From a virus, in IMG/VR virus record IMGVR_UViG_3300035670_009554, positions 1 to 28,642 of that record: a stretch of 28,642 nt of DNA; one strand, 5' to 3'. The notes beneath the pieces are model-generated. The model had not been told where the DNA came from and did not search any database. It worked only from the letters and a program-made list of their open reading frames with translations. Positions 7,288 to 11,807 of this stretch are shown piece after piece (position 1 is the first letter of the stretch; the number at the start of each line of letters is the position of its first letter). The translations under genes and the position numbers were made by a program.

Positions 7288-7578
7288 TTACATCCCTGTG
7301 ATTAGTAGATAAACCAAAATTGGCAATCCTATAATCAATGCTCCAGCAATAATAGCATCAAACTTTGAAATCTTTTTATCTTCAGAAAGAACTGGTACTG
7401 TTTGAACTTCTTTAGATAAATCAACTTTATCTGTTATTTCTGTAACAGGGATAGCATTTTCTACTACTTCAGGTTTCGTCTGACCAGTAGTCTTTGATGC
7501 TTTCTTGGTTGGCAACTTTTTTGCTGCTACGTTTTCTGGTTTTTTTCGTGGCAATTTTGGTTGTTTCGGTGATTTCAT
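7288..7578 (-). CDS. Lys/Pro-rich protein with C-terminal membrane anchor
   Basis: A 96-residue protein. The first 40 residues are rich in Lys, Pro and Thr (MKSPKQPKLPRKKPENVAAKK). A single membrane helix closes the protein (FDAIIAGALIIGLPILVYLLI). Start ATG 7578 has GAGGAAG 8-9 nt upstream and lies 110 nt inside the preceding peptidoglycan-enzyme-like gene, in another frame. The two frames encode similarly basic, low-complexity sequence in the overlap. Tail-anchored topology would leave the basic part in the cytoplasm. It could be a lysis or inhibition protein, but nothing in the sequence proves that. Confidence 0.65.
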   Translation of the reverse strand: MKSPKQPKLPRKKPENVAAKKLPTKKASKTTGQTKPEVVENAIPVTEITDKVDLSKEVQTVPVLSEDKKISKFDAIIAGALIIGLPILVYLLITGM

Positions 7579-8080
7579 CAGCTACTTCCTCAGTTTCTTC
7601 TTGTTGTTGAAAATCTTCTGGATATTTAGAAACAATTCCTTCTTTATATCCTTCAAATAATCTCATACAGGCCAACATTCCTTGACGCTCATCTGGAGTC
7701 AATGATCGTAATAAACGATTAGATTGAACACCAGTCTTATTAGTTATATATCTTTGATATGACCATGGATTATTACCATCGCTTTCTGGTGCATATCTTT
7801 TCAATGCATCGATCAACGTTAGATTGCGATATCTAGAATCATTTCCAAACAGCAATTCGTTATGAGCATAATTGCCAACGTCTAGATTAGGAAATACTGC
7901 ATGACCGCCATAGTCTTTACCAATTGATCCACACGATCTAGAAAATGGACCATCTTTCAAATTTCCAGGATTATTACATCTCCAAGCAACAGTTCCTTCA
8001 TGCCTTTTTAAGACAGAACCATCTTCCATTTCACAAACAATCATTCCTTGATCAGCAATTAATACTCGTATAATATTCAT
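7469..8080 (-). CDS. Phage P5-like putative peptidoglycan hydrolase or virion protein
   Basis: A 203-residue protein. Residues 28-145 carry the pattern of phage structural protein P5 and lysozyme-like proteins: VAWRCNNPGNLKDG, GSIGKDYGGHAVFPNLDVG, LTLIDALKRYAPESDGNNPWSYQRYI, then LTPDERQGMLACMRLFEGYKEG. From about residue 150 the tail is acidic and then Lys/Thr-rich, ending WSDET. A TATAAATA late promoter lies 42 bp upstream of ATG 8080. The last 110 nt overlap the start of the membrane protein gene in another frame. Membership of the NPGN-containing family is recognised by pattern; enzyme activity is not shown. An A7 run near 7545 means that a +1 slip, natural or a sequencing error, would fuse the two proteins. 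Confidence 0.7.
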   Translation of the reverse strand: MNIIRVLIADQGMIVCEMEDGSVLKRHEGTVAWRCNNPGNLKDGPFSRSCGSIGKDYGGHAVFPNLDVGNYAHNELLFGNDSRYRNLTLIDALKRYAPESDGNNPWSYQRYITNKTGVQSNRLLRSLTPDERQGMLACMRLFEGYKEGIVSKYPEDFQQQEETEEVADEITETTKIATKKTRKRSSKKVANQESIKDYWSDET

Positions 8081-8084
8081 CGGA

Positions 8085-8525
8085 CTACCTTCTAGTGAAT
8101 GTCAAAAAGTGATTATATCCATATTTATAATAACAGCAATTGACATCATGAATTTTGCAGTATTTATTTGCTAATCGATTGATATAATATTGATAGCAAT
8201 TTGTCTTGTAATTCTTTTCAGATTCGTCCTTGCCATCAGCCTCAAATTCTAATTTAATCGTTGTATTTGAATCCAATTTGGAAACAATGTCAACAATTAG
8301 AGTTTCAATTGATTGCTGAATGTTCTTTAGAATTTGATATAGTTGAACTAATGAGAAGTCAGTAATTGATCTATGCGTAGAACCATTGACTGTAAAAATG
8401 AATTCAAAATGTTGAAGAAACTTACATTCTGTTTTTATTTTTTCAACGTATATTTGAATAACATCTTTATTAATTTTAAAAGTTGTATCGAAGATAATAG
8501 GATTAGTAGTTTTCTTTGAAATCAT
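8085..8525 (-). CDS. Protein of unknown function
   Basis: A 146-residue protein without a recognised domain. It is rich in Ile, Lys, Asn and Tyr. The N-terminal half contains a helical stretch (LVQLYQILKNIQQSIETLIVDIVSKL); the C-terminal third is Cys- and Tyr-rich (CYQYYINRLANKYCKIHDVNCCYYKYGYNHFLTF). Five cysteines and two or three histidines could bind a metal or form disulfides. The start ATG 8525 has only a weak upstream purine stretch. It lies just after a strong terminator with no visible promoter between. Its 3' end contains the late promoter of the next gene. Confidence 0.6.
   Translation of the reverse strand: MISKKTTNPIIFDTTFKINKDVIQIYVEKIKTECKFLQHFEFIFTVNGSTHRSITDFSLVQLYQILKNIQQSIETLIVDIVSKLDSNTTIKLEFEADGKDESEKNYKTNCYQYYINRLANKYCKIHDVNCCYYKYGYNHFLTFTRR
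8122..8129 (-). promoter_or_regulatory. T4-type late promoter for the P5-like gene
   Basis: Exact TATAAATA on the minus strand, 42 bp before ATG 8080, inside the 3' end of the 146-residue gene. Confidence 0.75.
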
Positions 8526-8543
8526 GCATAAGCTCTCGTTTAA

Positions 8544-8586
8544 AAAAAGTACGACGCTGAAACGAGCAAACAGCGTCGTACTTTTT
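8544..8586 (-). terminator. Strong intrinsic terminator
   Basis: A 16-bp perfect stem (AAAAAGTACGACGCTG and its complement) with an 11-nt loop, followed on the minus strand by seven Ts. It ends transcription of the coiled-coil gene 8605-8961. Confidence 0.93.
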
Positions 8587-8604
8587 GGTTTATTTGTAAT
8601 AAGA

Positions 8605-8961
8605 TTAGGGAACGTAGTAGTTGGTATTTGAGGAATAGGTTGTTGTAGGCGTTTCAGTTGCCAATACAGTTACTGGGTCAACTTCGTCTAGTTTAGCTTC
8701 CAGCATTGCGGTTGATACGGCAAGGTCGTTTGCTAGAGTAAGTACAGTTGTATCAGTTTCAGCTTTTGCTTTTTCGAGTTCAGCTTGCAGTTTTTCAATT
8801 AGATCGAGTGCTCGGGAATTGACCAGAGCAGCTCGTTCCACTTGATCTTTCAGTTTATCAATTTCTGCTGTCATTAGGTTAAGCCTTTCTGTAAACGTTT
8901 CTAGTTTAATTAGAATGATACTCAGCTTTTTTGTTGTTTTAGTAAACCAAGAAAACATCAT
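8605..8961 (-). CDS. Coiled-coil protein with N-terminal hydrophobic segment
   Basis: A 118-residue protein. A short aromatic/hydrophobic start (MMFSWFTKTTKKLSIILIKL) is followed by a long coiled coil (about 28-75: TAEIDKLKDQVERAALVNSRALDLIEKLQAELEKAKAE) and a Thr/Tyr-rich end (TTTYSSNTNYYVP). Two adjacent ATGs (8961 and 8958) are possible; GGGAG fits either. It lies in its own unit between the 75-residue gene and a strong terminator. Function unknown; a structural or envelope-associated role is only a guess. Confidence 0.65.
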   Translation of the reverse strand: MMFSWFTKTTKKLSIILIKLETFTERLNLMTAEIDKLKDQVERAALVNSRALDLIEKLQAELEKAKAETDTTVLTLANDLAVSTAMLEAKLDEVDPVTVLATETPTTTYSSNTNYYVP

Positions 8962-9047
8962 TGTCTCCCATCAAAATGGAACGGTTTTTTGTGATCGTGG
9001 ATGACCGATAACCACTAGTACAATACGGATGTACCCGACTGATATAT

Positions 9048-9077
9048 TCTGTTTCGAGGTCAACCAGTAAACCTAAC
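9048..9077. repeat. Imperfect 30-bp repeat, copy A
   Basis: Shares TCTGTTTCGAGG exactly, and further matches up to an AAACC block, with copy B at 9343-9372. It abuts the stop codon of the 75-residue gene. Confidence 0.6.
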
Positions 9078-9305
9078 TTAGCCAGAAACAAACTTATTTA
9101 ATTTGTCTGCTTCTCTCAACACATCGTCTGTTGTTACAGGAACGACCGTTGGAAATTCTGGAACTTTCCATGCTCCCGTCTTTTCAACATGAGCAAGTTG
9201 TGCTTGCCAAGTTTCCGATGCTGACTGCATCTCAATAGACTTCTCGTCTGCTAAAATACCACGAGCAAGTTTTAGTAGTTCTAATCTAATTTCATATGGA
9301 TTCAT
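9078..9305 (-). CDS. Conserved T4-like phage protein of unknown function
   Basis: A 75-residue protein opening MNPYEIRLELLKLARGIL. This N-terminal pattern, with a helix and then a Pro-rich middle (KVPEFPTVVPVTTDD) and the ending ADKLNKFV, resembles a small protein I know from many T4-like phages of marine hosts; its function is unknown to me. Start ATG 9305 was chosen because AAGGAG lies 6 nt upstream; the longer open frame to 9371 would run into the 3' hairpin of the tmRNA. It is bounded by two copies of an imperfect 30-bp repeat and is probably co-transcribed with the tmRNA from the promoter at 9673-9701. Confidence 0.8.
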   Translation of the reverse strand: MNPYEIRLELLKLARGILADEKSIEMQSASETWQAQLAHVEKTGAWKVPEFPTVVPVTTDDVLREADKLNKFVSG

Positions 9306-9342
9306 TTCATTCTCCTTGTGTGTTTGTGTGTATGGTAGTTTT

Positions 9343-9372
9343 TCTGTTTCGAGGGAAACTACCAAACCCAAT
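9343..9372. repeat. Imperfect 30-bp repeat, copy B
   Basis: The partner of 9048-9077. It overlaps the 3' hairpin of the tmRNA coding piece (stem arms 9334-9341 and 9356-9363). About 23 of 30 positions agree. Confidence 0.6.
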
Positions 9373-9376
9373 GAGA

Positions 9377-9418
9377 TTACGCTGCGAGGCGTGTCTCAAA
9401 TGGCGCATTATCGTTTGC
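9377..9418 (-). other. tmRNA tag reading frame (ANDNAPFETRLAA)
   Basis: The frame has 13 sense codons from the GCA resume codon to TAA. GTC-GCA-AAC-GA matches the junction in the E. coli tmRNA, whose tag is ANDENYALAA. With the Ala carried by the RNA the full tag would be AANDNAPFETRLAA. The LAA ending is the ClpXP/ClpAP degron form, and as I recall RLAA endings occur in rhizobial tags. There is no start codon or ribosome binding site, as expected for tmRNA. Confidence 0.9.
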
Positions 9419-9500
9419 GACATTTATAGGTTTTGGACTAATTTGCGGTCGTTCCTTACCGGTATCTCCACTCTCTCCAATACGTCTGTCGATCCTATTT

Positions 9501-9616
9501 ACCGCCCATCAACAACACACTACCCCTCCCGTACCGTTTCAACCCAGAGTGGATAGGGCGTTGGGTCATGTAATGGCTCACACGGAATTTCTTCTAGTGT
9601 GTTGATGGTGGACGGT
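9501..9616 (-). other. tmRNA precursor: acceptor stem halves and bridging hairpin
   Basis: The acceptor 3' strand (9616-9610) and 5' strand (9507-9501) are joined in the precursor by an intervening segment (9605-9508). The two ends of this segment pair again: CAACACACTA, just after CCA, with TAGTGTGTTG. The acceptor stem would therefore form in the precursor as one long helix, and removal of the spacer would leave two pieces. In permuted tmRNAs the host processing enzymes do this; that step is inferred here. Confidence 0.8.
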
Positions 9617-9672
9617 TTGGGTACTGCCCCCAAGTCCAGTCCGTTCTTTGATCGCTTCAACGATACAATCTA

Positions 9673-9701
9673 TATATACATTCAGAAGACTAGATTGTCA
9701 A
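9673..9701 (-). promoter_or_regulatory. Sigma70-type promoter of the tmRNA
   Basis: TTGACA (9701-9696), a 17-nt spacer and TATATA (9678-9673). The -35 hexamer lies in the last codons of speD (TTG ACA ATC TAG). Transcription should start near 9666, about 34 nt before the T-arm-like hairpin. Confidence 0.88.
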
Positions 9702-10079
9702 CTTGTTTTTATCCAGTATCACCAAATCTCCATCACGGTCGATCAACGTATAATCAATCATCGTCGGATCAAACTGTTTCATCTTACTGAACACGATTTC
9801 AACGTCCAATTCAGAACAAGTATATACATCCAGTTGGATCGTTGCTGGACTATCTTCATCCCAGGTATGGATTGCAATATGGCTTGTTTCAATAACACAA
9901 ACACCAGTATATCCTCGATTACCAATAACTGGACAATATACTGTATGAGGCCCCGAAAGAATCTTCATTCCAATCGATTCGATTAGATCTTGAAACCAGA
10001 AATTCATTTTATCCAGATCATCAGCAGATGGTGGATTATTGATTTCTGCTCGAACAATTAGGTGTTTATGCTTCAACAT
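9690..10079 (-). CDS. speD: S-adenosylmethionine decarboxylase-like protein
   Basis: A 129-residue SpeD-family protein. Bacterial SpeD makes decarboxylated S-adenosylmethionine for spermidine synthesis, using a pyruvoyl group formed by self-cleavage before a serine. The core motif SHIAIHTWDE (66-75) gives Ser66, His67 and His71; Cys88 in VYTCSE matches the catalytic Cys. The residue before the cleaved Ser is Thr (IETSH), where the usual bacterial motif has Glu-Ser, so the cleavage site is shifted or altered. Some SpeD homologues, including viral ones, decarboxylate ornithine or arginine instead, so the substrate is uncertain. ATG 10079 has AAAGGA about 10 nt upstream. The tmRNA promoter sits in the gene's last codons, and a 21-codon ORF precedes it. 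Confidence 0.85.
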   Translation of the reverse strand: MLKHKHLIVRAEINNPPSADDLDKMNFWFQDLIESIGMKILSGPHTVYCPVIGNRGYTGVCVIETSHIAIHTWDEDSPATIQLDVYTCSELDVEIVFSKMKQFDPTMIDYTLIDRDGDLVILDKNKLTI

Positions 10080-10099
10080 TTATTTGAATTCCTTTCAAG

Positions 10100-10165
10100 C
10101 TAATCGCAAACGCGAACTTTTTTTCTGATATACTTTGCTTGGGCGATTGAAAATCGTTTCAGCAT
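10100..10165 (-). CDS. 21-residue small ORF upstream of speD
   Basis: It encodes a basic peptide that opens MLKRFSIAQAKYIRKK and ends with VRVCD. ATG 10165 shares its A with the stop codon of the preceding gene (TAATG), and AAGGA lies 7 nt upstream, so coupled translation is plausible. It ends 20 nt before the speD start. It may be a real micropeptide or a leader that tunes speD translation; no homologue is known to me. Confidence 0.4.
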   Translation of the reverse strand: MLKRFSIAQAKYIRKKVRVCD

Positions 10166-10677
10166 TACTTGTTCCTTTTTTCTAACTCCGTAACGTGTCT
10201 CATAATCTTATCATGAGATATCGGTCTTCCTTTACTGTCTCTGTGCATCTTATAAGTTGGACCAGACGAAGCATCTCCATGAATCAAAACTCTTACACCA
10301 GTCTGTGGTATCTCGTCCAATCTCGTTACTTTATAATATGGTCCAACAGCAATAAATCTATTTGGTCTGAACTTATGATACAGAATCAAATCTCTTGCTG
10401 GTTGAACTCCCCACGAATATCCATAAAAAGAATATGGTCTATCCTGTCTAAAACGTTTTTTAAACTCTGAAATCGCTGGTTTTGTTTTCCAAGATTTCAT
10501 AATAACTGGCACTGTATTCGTTACTTCTGCATACTCAATAAAAGCTTTCTTGTCAAAAATATAATTCATTCCAATGAACGCATATAATACCTCTTGAGGC
10601 TTTAATTCTCTAATTCCTGCAAAGGCATTTGTTATACTGAAAACAAAAACCAACGAACAAATGATTAGTTTGTTCAT
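10165..10677 (-). CDS. Exported alpha/beta-hydrolase-like protein
   Basis: A 170-residue protein with a signal peptide (MNKLIICSLVFVFSITNAFA, likely cut before GIRE). The mature part contains GYSWG (about 85-89), a GXSXG nucleophile elbow followed by a helix (VQPARDLILYHK). A later VLIHGD, then SHDKIMRHV near the end, could give the Asp and His of a Ser-Asp-His triad. The protein is short for a full alpha/beta hydrolase. Start ATG 10677 (GAAGGA upstream) was preferred over a longer in-frame start because it puts the signal peptide at the N-terminus. A lipase or esterase acting on the outer membrane or wall lipids is possible; that is inference. Confidence 0.55.
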   Translation of the reverse strand: MNKLIICSLVFVFSITNAFAGIRELKPQEVLYAFIGMNYIFDKKAFIEYAEVTNTVPVIMKSWKTKPAISEFKKRFRQDRPYSFYGYSWGVQPARDLILYHKFRPNRFIAVGPYYKVTRLDEIPQTGVRVLIHGDASSGPTYKMHRDSKGRPISHDKIMRHVTELEKRNK

Positions 10678-10690
10678 TGTTATTATCCTT

Positions 10691-11155
10691 CTAGGCAATC
10701 TTCAATAACTTATCCGCAACTGAAGATGCTACCCATGAATTGGGCTTAATTAATGGAACGATGTTACAAGTTCCTTTGATATAACCAATTGCCTGCTCGA
10801 CAATTTGATTAGAGATATATTTATGTGATGGATTTAAGTCCAAATGAACTTCTACTTCTTTGTTACCAATGCAATCGTGAATGTTCAAATATACTTCTGA
10901 AGCCTTATAAACTTCTTGCATCAATCGATATAATGGACGACGTTTATCTGGACTATAATCTTTTTCTGTTTCTCTGCAACCAAATATCTTACATCCATTC
11001 GATCCATTAATATGAACAACAATCACTTTATAATAATCAGCATATCGAATATCGTTTTTCATATACGAATCAGAATCGCATCCAATGTATATTTTTGATT
11101 GGTCGGATTGTTGTAAAATGAATTGTTTAACTTGATTATAATCAATTGAATTCAT
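10691..11155 (-). CDS. YkuK/DUF458-like ribonuclease H-fold protein
   Basis: A 154-residue protein with the pattern of the YkuK (DUF458) family, which is predicted to have an RNase H fold. Matching blocks are KIYIGCDSDSY (first strand with Asp), YYKVIVVHI, VYLNIHDCIG, EVHLDLNPSHKYISNQIVEQAIGYIKG and IKPNSWVASSVADKLLK. Acidic residues in CDSDS and HLDLNP are candidate metal ligands. GGAG lies 6 nt before ATG 11155. It is 13 nt from the exported hydrolase gene and probably co-transcribed with it. The cellular role of this family is not established. Confidence 0.75.
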   Translation of the reverse strand: MNSIDYNQVKQFILQQSDQSKIYIGCDSDSYMKNDIRYADYYKVIVVHINGSNGCKIFGCRETEKDYSPDKRRPLYRLMQEVYKASEVYLNIHDCIGNKEVEVHLDLNPSHKYISNQIVEQAIGYIKGTCNIVPLIKPNSWVASSVADKLLKIA

Positions 11156-11181
11156 AATTGACTCCAGTATTTGATATTAAA

Positions 11182-11205
11182 ATAGCAGCAATTTCTTGCT
11201 GCTAT
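11182..11205 (-). terminator. Intrinsic terminator
   Basis: A 10-bp stem (ATAGCAGCAA with its complement) and a 4-nt loop, followed on the minus strand by TTTTAATAT. It closes the unit that starts at the promoter 11741-11769. Transcripts of the YkuK-like gene would need read-through or another promoter. Confidence 0.8.
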
Positions 11206-11216
11206 CATTGTTCTAT

Positions 11217-11306
11217 TTATTTCTTTCGGGCAGCTCGTGCTTTACGCTTCTTACTCCCGATCTTCCTTCGTCCAGTCCGAGGACGATTCTTGTGCGGGTG
11301 TGCTAT
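11217..11306 (-). CDS. Possible 29-residue Arg/Lys-rich peptide with non-standard start
   Basis: An open frame of 29 sense codons reads (ATA) AHPHKNRPRTGRRKIGSKK... and ends RARAARKK before TAA. AAAGGAG lies 6 nt before the ATA codon, normal spacing for a ribosome binding site. There is no ATG, GTG or TTG in the frame after its upstream stop. It overlaps the end of the WYL_2/Sm-like gene. More than a third of its residues are basic, as in nucleic-acid-binding peptides. Either ATA is used, or the base is a sequencing error for ATG, or the frame is not translated. Confidence 0.35.
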   Translation of the reverse strand: MAHPHKNRPRTGRRKIGSKKRKARAARKK

Positions 11307-11568
11307 TGTGTTCTCCTTTCATTGTGTTACCAAAACTGATTACTGAATCAACTCGAAACGAACGCCAACCATGATTATCTAAATCCCATACCGAAATCGT
11401 ACTTGTCGATCGTCTATGTGATGGCTTCTGAGCTGTCATTTCATATTCGGGAAGCAGAGATTCCATCAAAGTGCATCTCATTGATCGTTCGGTACCATCT
11501 TTTTTCTCAAAGACGACGATCGTGTCCTCGTTAGTTTTTAGATGGTTAATCATCTGTTCACGTGTCAT
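11251..11568 (-). CDS. WYL_2/Sm-like SH3-fold phage protein (DUF2693-type)
   Basis: A 105-residue small protein common in T4-like phages. The pattern TIVVFEKKDGTERSMRCTLMESLLP and then ISVWDLDNHGWRSFRVDSVISF matches the family annotated as WYL_2 or DUF2693, with a predicted Sm- or SH3-like barrel. The role is unknown, possibly nucleic-acid binding. The C-terminal 20 residues (GEHNSTPAQESSSDWTKEDRE) are an acidic, disordered tail. AAGGAG lies about 8 nt before ATG 11568, directly after the stop of the 37-residue membrane protein gene. Confidence 0.75.
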   Translation of the reverse strand: MTREQMINHLKTNEDTIVVFEKKDGTERSMRCTLMESLLPEYEMTAQKPSHRRSTSTISVWDLDNHGWRSFRVDSVISFGNTMKGEHNSTPAQESSSDWTKEDRE

Positions 11569-11578
11569 AACCGACTCC

Positions 11579-11692
11579 TTATAAGTACATTAGGATCAGA
11601 GTGAGTTGTACTACATTACACAACGCGATTACACCAACAAAAAACAGTAGAATATGATATCTATTCACGTTAAAAGCTAATTTCACAAGCAT
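11579..11692 (-). CDS. 37-residue single-span membrane protein
   Basis: ATG 11692 follows AGAGGA with a 5-nt gap. The peptide opens MLVKLAFNVNRYHILLFF and continues VGVIALCNVVQLTLILMYL, so most of its length is one membrane helix. Its TAA (11579-11581) overlaps the ribosome binding region of the next gene. It is the first gene after the promoter at 11741-11769. It is shorter than usual gene-calling limits but well supported by spacing and composition. Function unknown; such phage peptides often act on the host membrane. Confidence 0.65.
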   Translation of the reverse strand: MLVKLAFNVNRYHILLFFVGVIALCNVVQLTLILMYL

Positions 11693-11712
11693 GATATCCT
11701 CTTTGTTGATGA

Positions 11713-11731
11713 TCGACTGACTATCAGTCGA
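11713..11731 (-). promoter_or_regulatory. 5'-end hairpin of an early transcript
   Basis: An 8-bp perfect inverted repeat (TCGACTGA and TCAGTCGA around 3 nt) lies right after the expected transcription start near 11734. A terminal hairpin of this kind can protect mRNA from decay. A similar hairpin follows the promoter at 14675-14703. Confidence 0.55.
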
Positions 11732-11740
11732 ATTAATGAC

Positions 11741-11769
11741 ACTATACTAACTTCCTGCATGGTTGTCAA
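11741..11769 (-). promoter_or_regulatory. Sigma70-type early promoter (leftward)
   Basis: TTGACA (11769-11764), a 17-nt spacer and TATAGT (11746-11741). It drives the 37-residue membrane protein and the WYL_2-like gene. Confidence 0.87.
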
Positions 11770-11773
11770 CAGA

Positions 11774-11781
11774 TATAAATA
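11774..11781 (+). promoter_or_regulatory. T4-type late promoter (rightward) for the endolysin-like gene
   Basis: Exact TATAAATA on the plus strand, 26 bp before the chosen start at 11808 and only 4 bp from the -35 hexamer of the divergent early promoter. Confidence 0.82.
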
Positions 11782-11807
11782 GAAATAAACTCTACATGGA
11801 GGTAATC

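Larger units (their letters stand above)
9334..9666 (-). ncRNA. ssrA: Phage-encoded circularly permuted (two-piece) tmRNA
   Basis: tmRNA rescues stalled ribosomes: it enters as an alanyl-tRNA mimic and then supplies a short frame encoding a degradation tag. Here the order is permuted, as in alphaproteobacteria. First comes the acceptor piece: a T-arm-like hairpin (TTGGG/CCCAA, 9633-9617), acceptor strand ACCGTCC and ACCA ending at 9606. A spacer of about 98 nt follows. The coding piece then starts with GGGCGGT (9507-9501), which pairs fully with ACCGTCC with one G-U, then carries GGATCGACAG (9495-9486), the tmRNA D-loop signature. The tag frame follows GTC at 9418: ANDNAPFETRLAA, then TAA at 9379-9377. 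An 8-bp hairpin (9334-9363) closes the locus. A consensus promoter lies just upstream. I could not assign the pseudoknot or helix P2 with confidence, and the T-loop (GGCAGTA) is not the usual TTCRA type. No SmpB gene is visible in this window. Confidence 0.92.

Noticed and set aside
6996-7578. Rz/Rz1-type spanin pair
   Set aside because: The overlapping and adjacent small genes suggest it, but there is no lipobox cysteine in the secreted protein and the membrane helix is at the wrong end for an inner spanin.
8077-8105. TTGACA-like hexamer near 8100
   Set aside because: No acceptable -10 box lies 16-18 nt downstream; the late promoter at 8122-8129 explains the start of the gene better.
9640-9666. 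Part of the tmRNA 5' region as a separate small hairpin RNA
   Set aside because: Short stems (TTGA/TCAA) exist, but they fall within the expected acceptor piece and do not need another explanation.
9296-9986. Plus-strand open frames across the tmRNA locus and speD
   Set aside because: They overlap better-supported minus-strand features, have no ribosome binding sites and encode low-complexity or implausible sequence.
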